From contig JAMDCN010000029.1 in the NCBI GenBank assembly GCA_023489025.1, positions 1-5,928 of the forward strand: DNA of 5,928 nt. Reading direction: 5' to 3'. Of this stretch, positions 1-5,022 are shown in pieces. The notes beneath the pieces were generated by a model. The model searched no databases, was not told where the DNA came from, and worked only from the letters and a program-made list of their open reading frames with translations. This DNA is from Deltaproteobacteria bacterium. GTDB taxonomy: Bacteria; Desulfobacterota_E; Deferrimicrobia; Deferrimicrobiales; Deferrimicrobiaceae. How positions within the stretch are numbered: position 1 is the stretch's first letter; every line of letters begins with the position of its first letter. Made by a program: the position numbers and the translations under genes.

Positions 1-106
1 CATCGACGTGATCGAGAAGTGGATCGAGTACAAGATCGAGGCGGAGGTGAACCCCGTGAAGCTGCGGCCGCACCCGCACGAGTTCTTCCTGTACTTCGAC
101 TGCTGA
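1..106 (+). CDS. glnA: Glutamine synthetase, C-terminal end (partial)
   Basis: Only the last 34 codons lie in the window; the reading frame begins at position 2 and ends with TGA at 104-106. The peptide ends in [13 protein letters not shown]. This matches the conserved C-terminus of bacterial type I glutamine synthetases (R-x-H-P-x-E-F-x-L-Y-F/Y), preceded by a helix of the VIEKWIEYK type. The family joins ammonia to glutamate using ATP in the cytoplasm, the main entry point of nitrogen assimilation. The catalytic residues lie upstream of the window, so activity cannot be judged here. Codon use is GC-rich like the other flank genes. A strong hairpin 25 nt after the stop probably ends the transcript. 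The call rests on a short tail, so a glutamine-synthetase-like paralogue (for example a gamma-glutamylpolyamine synthetase) is not excluded. Confidence 0.8.
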   Translation, partial: IDVIEKWIEYKIEAEVNPVKLRPHPHEFFLYFDC

Positions 107-130
107 ACCGGCCGCACCGAAGGTACGCTC

Positions 131-164
131 CGCGAAGGGGCCCCGTCGCCGGGGCCCCTTCGCG
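131..164. terminator. Bidirectional hairpin terminator between convergent genes
   Basis: Positions 131-144 (CGCGAAGGGGCCCC) and 151-164 (GGGGCCCCTTCGCG) are perfect reverse complements. They give a 14-bp stem with a 6-nt loop, GTCGCC, whose outer bases can add one more pair. It lies between the glnA-like stop (104-106) and the stop of the minus-strand gene (165-167), so it directly abuts the latter. Neither side has a proper U tract (only TTAC on the plus strand), so it is not a textbook intrinsic terminator. The stem stability and convergent position still favour a shared terminator or 3' end stabiliser. Confidence 0.75.
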
Positions 165-710
165 TTACATCCAGCGGCCCGGAGGAGCCGGCCACAGTTC
201 GCGCAGCGGCGGGATCGCGTCCCGGATCCAGCCGGAGACGAAGAGGAGGATGGCGAGAAACAGGATCGTCCCCGCGATGGCGACCCACGGGACCCACCGG
301 TTGACGCCACCCTCGGCGGCGAGCCGGGCAAGGTGCATCGCGTCCGTGGCGGGGGCGCCGAAGGCGGAAGAGATCGGGCGGGCCTCCCGGATCTTCCGGT
401 CGGCCTGCAGGAAGTAGAGATAGTCGGCGGTGACCGCGCGGGCGACGCCCCACAGGATCGGGACGAAGAGGGTCCATCCGAGCAGGACGGAGAGGACGAA
501 GTCGACCAGCGCCCACGTGTACATCTTCCGGTAGAGGTACCACCACAGCCCCAGGAAGGCGGCCGGGTTGTTCCAGGAGAGCTCGAACCGGGTCGTGCCA
601 GTCCGGGTGAACCGCTCGAACCGGGGACGATACCGGTCCGCCCTCGGCCCGATGTACGCCGTCAGCTCTTCCGCCGCGAGCGGCGACGACGAGGGGACGT
701 AAGACTCCAT
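165..710 (-). CDS. DUF2628-like small membrane protein
   Basis: The product is 181 residues with no known enzymatic role. A soluble N-terminal part (1-45) contains YIGPRADRYRPRFERF. It leads into FELSWNNPAAFLGLWWYLYRKMY (43-64), the SWN-x-x-AF-x-x-x-WxLYRKMY pattern typical of DUF2628 proteins. Hydrophobic segments at about 66-92 and 139-160 are likely membrane helices (the first may be two short ones), with a charged loop between. The start was set at ATG 708-710 because GGAG (rc 717-720) lies 6 nt upstream; a TTG at 723-725 would add five residues but would place that ribosome site inside the gene. It is divergent from the NHL lipoprotein gene across a 66-bp spacer and convergent with glnA. 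Function is unknown; the fold assignment is from motif recognition only. Confidence 0.75.
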   Translation of the reverse strand: MESYVPSSSPLAAEELTAYIGPRADRYRPRFERFTRTGTTRFELSWNNPAAFLGLWWYLYRKMYTWALVDFVLSVLLGWTLFVPILWGVARAVTADYLYFLQADRKIREARPISSAFGAPATDAMHLARLAAEGGVNRWVPWVAIAGTILFLAILLFVSGWIRDAIPPLRELWPAPPGRWM

Positions 711-718
711 CGTTTTCT

Positions 719-748
719 CCGACAATACCGTGATGAAGGTATTATATT
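719..748 (+). promoter_or_regulatory. Putative sigma70-type promoter for the NHL lipoprotein gene
   Basis: On the plus strand CCGACA (719-724) and TATATT (743-748) are separated by 18 nt; an alternative -10, TATTAT, is at 740-745. Initiation near 755 would leave a leader of about 20 nt before the TTG start at 777. The AT-rich core at 740-749 is unusual for this GC-rich flank. Match quality is moderate and the elements overlap those of the divergent gene, so both promoters may not be used at once. Confidence 0.4.
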
Positions 749-768
749 ACGGCTTATCTTCGTGTCGG
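741..768 (-). promoter_or_regulatory. Putative sigma70-type promoter for the DUF2628-like gene
   Basis: On the minus strand a perfect TATAAT (plus 741-746) stands 16 nt downstream of CCGACA (plus 763-768), which matches TTGACA at four of six positions. Transcription would start near 734, leaving a leader of about 24 nt that contains the GGAG ribosome site used by the ATG at 710. It physically overlaps the promoter-like elements read in the other direction. Confidence 0.5.
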
Positions 769-771
769 AGG
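767..771 (+). promoter_or_regulatory. Ribosome binding site deciding the TTG start of the NHL lipoprotein
   Basis: GGAGG at 767-771 is 5 nt before TTG 777-779. It argues against the in-frame GTG at 762, which lies upstream of this site, and against the much longer open frame that runs back to 333 antisense to the DUF2628-like gene. Confidence 0.7.
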
Positions 772-776
772 CAACG

Positions 777-2237
777 TTGTCACCCATCGGTTCGTTGCGG
801 ACATTTTTCCCGCTCGCCCTTCTCGTGTCGATCCTGTTCGCGGGGGCGGCCGGCTGTTCCAGCGCCGGGGACGGCTCCATCTCGGTGCAGCTGGTGTACC
901 CGTCGTCGACCGCCGCCACTCGAGCGTCGGTTCGCGCGCCGTCGTACGCCACGGACCCGGCCGACCGGATCCGGATCCGCGTCCTGGGCCCCCACTTCGC
1001 CCCGATCGGGAAGTGGTTCCTGCGCTCCGACGGCCGCGGCGAGATCGGCGGGATCCCCCCGGGCACGCGCATCACCGTCGAGGTGGACGAGTACGACAAC
1101 ACCGCGATCCCCTCCGACAACGCCGTCCTCGGCGCCCCGCTGCTGGGCCGCGGGTGGTGCAACGGCATCACGCTCTCCCCGGGCGAGGTGAAGACGGTGC
1201 CGATCGCGATGTACAAAAAGGGTACGATCGTCACGATTTGCGGCGCCCCGGCATCGGGCGGCTCGGGCACCCCGGGCGACGACAACGCGGCCGGCGGGAT
1301 CCTCGCCGTCGAGGCGCATCTCGGGAACCCGACCGCGGTCAAGGCGGGTCCCGACGATTCGATCTACGTCTCCTCTTCCGCGTACAAGAAGGTGAAGCGG
1401 ATCGACCGGTACGGCTACCTGTCCGATGTCGTGGGGGACGGCACCCACGGGGCCATCACGCCCGGCGCGCCCGCCGCTTCCTCTCCGATCGGGGCCGTCC
1501 AGGACATCGACATCGACCCGGCCGGGAACCTGTACCTCTTTAACGACTGGAACCAGATCGTCCGGGTCGACAACGGGGTGGTGAACTTCGTCGAGCCCGC
1601 CAACGGAACGTATGACTCAGTGGCCCGGTTCAACCTGGCCGTCGTGAACGTCGATCTCCTCTACTTCGTGAACTACCTCGAGAACAGGGTCTACCGGATG
1701 AGCGGGACGACGAAAACCGAATACGTGATGGACAACACTCCACTCTCCCCGGCGGAACCGTTCGACCGGTACCACTATCCTCTCCGTGCCCCTTCGAGCA
1801 TCACATACACCTCCTTGACCACGACAGACTCCCTGATCTTCGCGGACACCGACAACGACCGGATCATGCGAATTTCCCTCGCCAACGGGAACATCTACTA
1901 CATGGTTGCCAACGACAACGGCACCCGGTTTTCCGAAGGGATCGACCCGCTGGCGATGGCGCCTTCGAGGCCGAGGGTCGTCGACTACAACCCGATCACC
2001 GGGAAGATCTTCTTCGTCGAGGGATTGAGCGACCAGGTGTTGTACATCGACGCGGCGGGGAAGGTGCGTCTGTTCGCCGGCACCGGCAGCCCCGGGTTCT
2101 CCGGCGACGGCGACCCCTCGACCGCCGCCGGGTTGAACGACCCGCGGGCGATCGCGGTCGACTCCCGCGGCAACGCCTACATCGCCGACTACGGCAACCA
2201 CGCCGTCCGCATGGTCGTCGGCGGCGCCCTGCCGTAG
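777..2237 (+). CDS. NHL-repeat beta-propeller lipoprotein
   Basis: The product is 486 residues. Residues 1-26 form a type II signal peptide (Arg8, hydrophobic core 10-25) ending in the lipobox AAGC with Cys27 as the lipidated residue. Ser28 at the +2 position would favour outer-membrane sorting if the host has a Lol system. Residues 33-150 look like a small beta-sandwich or carboxypeptidase-regulatory-like domain, with a GEIGGIPPGTRITVEV stretch. From about 157 on, repeated blade motifs appear: AVKAGPDDSIYV, DIDIDPAGNLYLF, SLIFADTDNDRIMRIS, and a near-canonical last one, AGTGSPGFSGDGDPSTA followed by AIAVDSRGNAYIADYGNHAVRMV (433-480). This fits a roughly six-bladed NHL propeller, usually a protein or ligand binding scaffold. 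Cys128 and Cys155 are the only other cysteines, so a disulfide is possible. The start is TTG 777, based on the signal peptide and ribosome site. No terminator follows; the foreign island begins directly after the stop. Partner and role are unknown. Confidence 0.85.
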   Translation: MSPIGSLRTFFPLALLVSILFAGAAGCSSAGDGSISVQLVYPSSTAATRASVRAPSYATDPADRIRIRVLGPHFAPIGKWFLRSDGRGEIGGIPPGTRITVEVDEYDNTAIPSDNAVLGAPLLGRGWCNGITLSPGEVKTVPIAMYKKGTIVTICGAPASGGSGTPGDDNAAGGILAVEAHLGNPTAVKAGPDDSIYVSSSAYKKVKRIDRYGYLSDVVGDGTHGAITPGAPAASSPIGAVQDIDIDPAGNLYLFNDWNQIVRVDNGVVNFVEPANGTYDSVARFNLAVVNVDLLYFVNYLENRVYRMSGTTKTEYVMDNTPLSPAEPFDRYHYPLRAPSSITYTSLTTTDSLIFADTDNDRIMRISLANGNIYYMVANDNGTRFSEGIDPLAMAPSRPRVVDYNPITGKIFFVEGLSDQVLYIDAAGKVRLFAGTGSPGFSGDGDPSTAAGLNDPRAIAVDSRGNAYIADYGNHAVRMVVGGALP

Positions 2238-2254
2238 TGCGTCATTTATTCTTC

Positions 2255-2283
2255 TTGACGCCTGACGTCTGGACGTCTATAGT
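2255..2283 (+). promoter_or_regulatory. Strong sigma70 promoter for a leaderless methyltransferase mRNA
   Basis: TTGACG (2255-2260) and TATAGT (2278-2283), each five of six matches to consensus, are separated by exactly 17 nt. The usual start 7 nt after the -10 falls on the A of ATG at 2291. No Shine-Dalgarno-like sequence precedes that ATG. A leaderless transcript is therefore inferred, as known for several restriction-modification regulatory genes. Confidence 0.7.
2256..2277. repeat. Tandem TGACGCC / TGACGTC / TGGACGTC motif in the promoter spacer
   Basis: GACG occurs at 2257, 2264 and 2272, spaced 7 and 8 nt apart. The second and third copies are full GACGTC palindromes (2264-2269 and 2272-2277) lying between the -35 and -10 hexamers. 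By reading, these are the only two GACGTC hexamers found in the window. Protein binding here would block the promoter, so an operator role is likely but unproven. Confidence 0.55.
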
Positions 2284-2290
2284 TTACATC

Positions 2291-3448
2291 ATGGATTCCA
2301 GCGATTCGAGATATGCTCCTGGTCGCGTACGCGACGCCATTCTCCAAGTAATGGCGTTAACCTCTCAGTCTCTCTCGGTAAAACAGATAGAAGATAGGGT
2401 AGCCAAAGTGATTGGCCCTACCCCAACATCGTCGGTGCGTTCGTATCTCCGATTAAACACACCCAAGATGTTCTTGCGCGAAGAACGTGGAGTTTACCAA
2501 GTAAGAAGAGAATCGATCTCTGGCCTTCAGCGTGAAATAACTGAAACAGAAAATTGGGAAAATCCATTTTATGTTGGCAAGGCAGTTCTGCACCATGCTG
2601 ATTGCTTCGATTGGATGGAAGGACAGGAAGATAATAGCATTCATGCGGTAGTAACTGATCCGCCATATGGTTTACATGAGTACACCCCAGAACAGCAACA
2701 TAAACTTAGAAATAAGCAAGGAGGAGTTTGGCGGATCCCACCGTCTTTTGATGGTCATGTGAGGTCACCGCTACCAAGATTCACCACATTGAAAGATTTT
2801 CAGCGTGAACAACTTCACTCGTTTTTCTTTGTATGGGCTCGTTTGTTACTGCCGAAACTAGTTCCAGGTGCAAACGTAGTTATCGCTTCAAATCCACTGC
2901 TGTCATATATCGTATCTACCGCACTTTCAGATGCTGGACTGGAACGTCGTGGGGAGATAATTCGTCTAGTGATGACAATGCGCGGTGGCGACCGACCAAA
3001 GGCGGCTCACAAGGAATTCGGCGGCGTAAGTGTAATGCCTCGCTCTATGTGGGAGCCATGGTTACTTTTCAGAAGGCCGATAGAGGGGAGAGTCCAAGAT
3101 AATCTTAGAAAATGGAAAACGGGGGGATTTCGTCGTCCAGACCAAGATAGGCCATTCGGAGATGTTATTAATTCTTCCCCAACAAGAAGTAATGAACGAA
3201 GCTTGGCTCCTCATCCAAGTTTAAAGCCACAAGGATTCTTGCGGCAAATCATTCGTGGGGTACTGCCTCTAGGCGATGGGGTCATCTTGGATCCTTTTGC
3301 TGGTGCAGGTTCTACTTTAGCTGCGGCAGAGGTAGTAGGACATAAAAGCATAGGAATTGAAAAAGATGTTTTCTATTTTAATATGGCAAAGAATGCAATT
3401 CCAAAACTAATTAATTTTCAGCCAAATGGAAAGACTCAGATTTTATAA
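2291..3448 (+). CDS. Beta-class DNA methyltransferase with N-terminal winged helix
   Basis: The product is 385 residues. It transfers a methyl group from S-adenosylmethionine to an exocyclic amino group in a specific DNA site. Residues 10-72 (RVRDAILQVM to YQVR) resemble a winged-helix DNA-binding domain, with TSSVRSYLRL as the likely recognition helix. The catalytic motif IV is DPPYG at 123-127, preceded by HADCFDWMEGQEDNSIHAVV. Near the C-terminus, HPSLKPQGFLRQII (308-321) looks like motif X, DPFAGAGST (334-342) is the cofactor-binding motif I, and GIEKD (355-359) is motif II. The order IV-target region-X-I defines the beta class; DPPY favours N6-adenine over N4-cytosine but does not prove it. 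The frame is open back to 2237, but ATG 2291 fits the promoter and the domain start. It overlaps the convergent endonuclease gene by 13 bp and presumably protects host DNA from it. All key motifs are intact. Confidence 0.9.
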   Translation: MDSSDSRYAPGRVRDAILQVMALTSQSLSVKQIEDRVAKVIGPTPTSSVRSYLRLNTPKMFLREERGVYQVRRESISGLQREITETENWENPFYVGKAVLHHADCFDWMEGQEDNSIHAVVTDPPYGLHEYTPEQQHKLRNKQGGVWRIPPSFDGHVRSPLPRFTTLKDFQREQLHSFFFVWARLLLPKLVPGANVVIASNPLLSYIVSTALSDAGLERRGEIIRLVMTMRGGDRPKAAHKEFGGVSVMPRSMWEPWLLFRRPIEGRVQDNLRKWKTGGFRRPDQDRPFGDVINSSPTRSNERSLAPHPSLKPQGFLRQIIRGVLPLGDGVILDPFAGAGSTLAAAEVVGHKSIGIEKDVFYFNMAKNAIPKLINFQPNGKTQIL

Positions 3449-4152
3449 ATCCAATTTGCTCTCAGTTTCAAAACACCATCACGATGAAGAGTGGCTGTTC
3501 GAGTGCCTAGTTCACCCCGAGGGTTACGTCTAAAATCATCTACCGTTACTTTACCTAAGTACACTTCGGTGAAAGTCATCGCTTTTCTTTCTGACGCTGG
3601 TTCACTGTCCGTGTCCACATTGTAAACGAATACGCACATCCATTGATCTCGCGCTCCGTGTGTGTCGACCGCACCGCCGGATTTTCTGGTTGTTTTTATT
3701 TCAATACCTTGAGTTCCAGCCTTAACTGCATTTCCGCTATAGATACCTTGAACTACAAGATCCGGATGCCCGTTAAAATATAGGTTCTCCGTGAGAGCGC
3801 GAGCGTGCTTTGCGAGGCTTGCCGTAAGCATATCCGAGATAACGCCGGACATAATCGCAGGACGAAGCATATCATCAAGCCTTCGAAGGCCTTTTTTTGA
3901 AAGATGAGAGTTTACATCAAAGAAAAAATCATATACGTCTTGTATAGCAATTTCAAAATCCTGTAGACGTAACTCATACGGCAGTTCCGCGCTACGATTA
4001 AATTTTGTGGCGTCAACACGGTTTCTTTTTGCGACCATATCGATGCTCCTACCAGCGTTCTTACCCACCGCTTCAGTAACGCAGAGGGCGGAAAATGCAG
4101 CTCGGGACAATTCCTGCGGATATCCTGAGTCCTCATAATCACTCTGTTGCAA
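3436..4152 (-). CDS. Putative type II restriction endonuclease, PD-(D/E)xK fold
   Basis: The product is 238 residues and is predicted to cut unmethylated DNA at the site protected by the adjacent methyltransferase. The catalytic signature is HPD (129-131), followed 19 residues after Asp131 by Glu151-Ile-Lys153 within GIEIKTTRK, a classic PD-Xn-ExK metal site. A following stretch rich in conserved-looking residues (GGAVDTHGARDQWMCVFVY, 159-177) probably belongs to the core, and residues 60-125 appear helical. No transmembrane or ATPase segments occur. The frame is closed upstream by TAA at 4159-4161. The longest start is TTG 4150-4152, with no clear ribosome site; ATG 4036-4038 (Met39) has an excellent TAGGAG 7 nt upstream and would give a 200-residue protein that keeps the full catalytic motif. 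The longer form is listed because the extra N-terminus (YPQELSRAAFSALCVTEAVGKN) reads like genuine protein. Site specificity cannot be read from sequence. Confidence 0.8.
   Translation of the reverse strand: MQQSDYEDSGYPQELSRAAFSALCVTEAVGKNAGRSIDMVAKRNRVDATKFNRSAELPYELRLQDFEIAIQDVYDFFFDVNSHLSKKGLRRLDDMLRPAIMSGVISDMLTASLAKHARALTENLYFNGHPDLVVQGIYSGNAVKAGTQGIEIKTTRKSGGAVDTHGARDQWMCVFVYNVDTDSEPASERKAMTFTEVYLGKVTVDDFRRNPRGELGTRTATLHRDGVLKLRANWIYKI
4046..4051 (-). promoter_or_regulatory. Internal ribosome-binding-like site before Met39 of the endonuclease
   Basis: On the minus strand TAGGAG (plus 4046-4051) lies 7 nt before ATG 4036-4038, in frame with the endonuclease. It is better than anything upstream of the TTG at 4152 and suggests either the true start or a second, shorter product. 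Confidence 0.45.
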
Positions 4153-4160
4153 ACGCGGTT

Positions 4161-4189
4161 AGTCTATCTGTGAAATCGAATGTGAGCAA
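4161..4189 (-). promoter_or_regulatory. Weak putative promoter for the endonuclease
   Basis: On the minus strand TTGCTC (plus 4184-4189) and TAGACT (plus 4161-4166) are separated by 17 nt, with three and four consensus matches. Initiation would fall at about 4153, almost on the TTG start codon, giving a leaderless or very short-leader mRNA. It is much weaker than the methyltransferase promoter, which fits the need to express protection first. Confidence 0.3.
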
Positions 4190-4254
4190 TGCTGGAAATT
4201 TTCAACCGGATGCGACCGGGGACACCCTCTGCGGAGAAGCGTAAAAAGAGCGGG

Positions 4255-5022
4255 CTACCGGGCGGGGGGGGCGGCCTTCGCGCGGGCGCGGAGGATGGAG
4301 ACGACCGCGTAGGTGATGAGGACGGCCGAGACGACCTGCGATTCGGAGAAGGGGCCGAGGAAGCCGCGGGGGTCGTCGCGGAAGATCTCGAAGAACGACC
4401 GCGCCGCGCCGTACAGGATCAGCATCGTCCAGAAGAGCATACCCGGTGTCTTGAACCGGTCCCGCGTGACGTAGAGGAAGCCGAAGATGGCGAAACCCCC
4501 GATCGATTCGTAGATCTGCGTCGGGTGGAGCGGCACGTGGAGCGGCGCGAGGCAGGCGGGGTCGGTGAAGGTGACCGCCCACGGAAGGGTGGTCGGCTTC
4601 CCGAAGCAGCATCCGGCCGAGGTGCAGCCTAGCCGCCCGAACGCGAGCCCGAGCGGGATCCCGAGCGCCGACGCGTCCGCCACCGGCAGAAACGGCATCC
4701 GGTGCTTCCGAAGATACAGGATGCAGACCGCCGTCGCGGCGATGAACCCGCCGTAGAAGACGAGCCCGCCGTTCCACAGTTTGAAGATCTCCCAGGGCGC
4801 CTCCGCGTATTGCCGCCAGTAGACGAGGACGTGGAACATCCGCGCCCCCACGATGGCGGAGAGGACCACCCAGAACCCCATGTCGAAGAACTTCTCGCGG
4901 TCCATTCCCCGGCGGGCGATCTCACGGCCGGAGACCCACAGGGCGGCGAGGAAGCCGATCGCGACGAAGACGCCGTACGAATAGATCCTGAAACTACCGA
5001 TCTGTACGAGGACGGGATGCAT
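4255..5022 (-). CDS. lgt: Prolipoprotein diacylglyceryl transferase
   Basis: The product is 255 residues, a usual length. This inner-membrane enzyme moves diacylglyceryl from phosphatidylglycerol onto the lipobox cysteine of prolipoproteins, the first step of lipoprotein maturation. Several membrane helices are visible (about 14-31, 48-66, 88-104, 114-130, 175-185, 195-212, 228-245). Family landmarks are the N-terminal MHPVLVQIGSFRIYSYG, NGGLVFYGG (84-92), GRLGCTSAGCCFGKPT (129-144) with the conserved Arg130, HPTQIYES (166-173), and Arg208/Arg215 near the end. The signature carries Cys where the Escherichia coli enzyme has Asn, and Tyr90 replaces the HGG histidine; I recall this subtype from deltaproteobacterial-type genomes. 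ATG 5020-5022 has AAGGAG 7 nt upstream (plus 5030-5035) inside lspA, with a 29-nt gene overlap, so translation is probably coupled. A C8 run sits in codons 251-254. Confidence 0.95.
   Translation of the reverse strand: MHPVLVQIGSFRIYSYGVFVAIGFLAALWVSGREIARRGMDREKFFDMGFWVVLSAIVGARMFHVLVYWRQYAEAPWEIFKLWNGGLVFYGGFIAATAVCILYLRKHRMPFLPVADASALGIPLGLAFGRLGCTSAGCCFGKPTTLPWAVTFTDPACLAPLHVPLHPTQIYESIGGFAIFGFLYVTRDRFKTPGMLFWTMLILYGAARSFFEIFRDDPRGFLGPFSESQVVSAVLITYAVVSILRARAKAAPPAR

Larger units (their letters stand above)
717..770. repeat. Nested inverted repeats in divergent promoter region
   Basis: CTCCGACA at 717-724 and its exact complement TGTCGGAG at 763-770 flank the promoter core. Inside them AATACC (724-729) and GGTATT (738-743) form a second inverted repeat with an 8-nt spacer. 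Each outer arm carries the ribosome-binding GGAG of one gene and the -35-like hexamer of the other. The inner pair has the size of a small repressor operator. Its function is inferred only. Confidence 0.45.
2238..4200. mobile_element. AT-richer restriction-modification island (edges approximate)
   Basis: Base composition drops abruptly right after the lipoprotein stop codon (2235-2237): sampled lines give about 37-55% GC inside against roughly 65-75% in the flanks. It recovers between about 4190 and 4255. Codons such as AGA, ATA and TTA, rare in the flank genes, are common inside. The island holds only a methyltransferase and a convergent endonuclease. No transposase, integrase, tRNA target or clear flanking direct repeat is visible, so the transfer mechanism is unknown. 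The 4153-4254 spacer shows no gene; it contains a weak promoter for the endonuclease and then a stretch of mixed composition before the lgt stop. Confidence 0.7.

Noticed and set aside
333..776. Upstream extension of the NHL lipoprotein frame back to an ATG at 333
   Set aside because: It runs antisense through the DUF2628-like gene, reads as low-complexity Arg/Gly/Pro/Glu-rich protein, and would bury the signal peptide; the ribosome site at 767-771 supports the start at 777.
662..1448. Long minus-strand open frames opposite the lipoprotein 5' half (662-1342 and 780-1448)
   Set aside because: They are antisense by-products of GC-rich codons, with no ribosome site, no recognisable domain and biased Arg/Pro/Val/Gly composition.
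1617..2201. Minus-strand open frame opposite the propeller
   Set aside because: It mirrors the repeated Asp/Gly/Val codons of the NHL blades and has no protein-like features of its own.
2256..2277. CRISPR-like or phage attachment interpretation of the GACG repeats
   Set aside because: Three very short units within one promoter spacer, with no spacers, no long repeat and no integrase nearby.
2237..2290. GTG start at 2237 for the methyltransferase, overlapping the lipoprotein stop
   Set aside because: The added 18 residues are encoded by the promoter itself and have no ribosome site; ATG 2291 agrees with the domain start and promoter.
3408..3425. Imperfect AT palindrome near the methyltransferase 3' end as a terminator
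   Set aside because: The possible stem is short, pure A/T and interrupted, and lies inside the coding region.
4189..4632. Plus-strand open frame starting in the island's right edge
   Set aside because: It is antisense to lgt, highly charged and low in complexity, with no domain; the lgt assignment on the minus strand is unambiguous.
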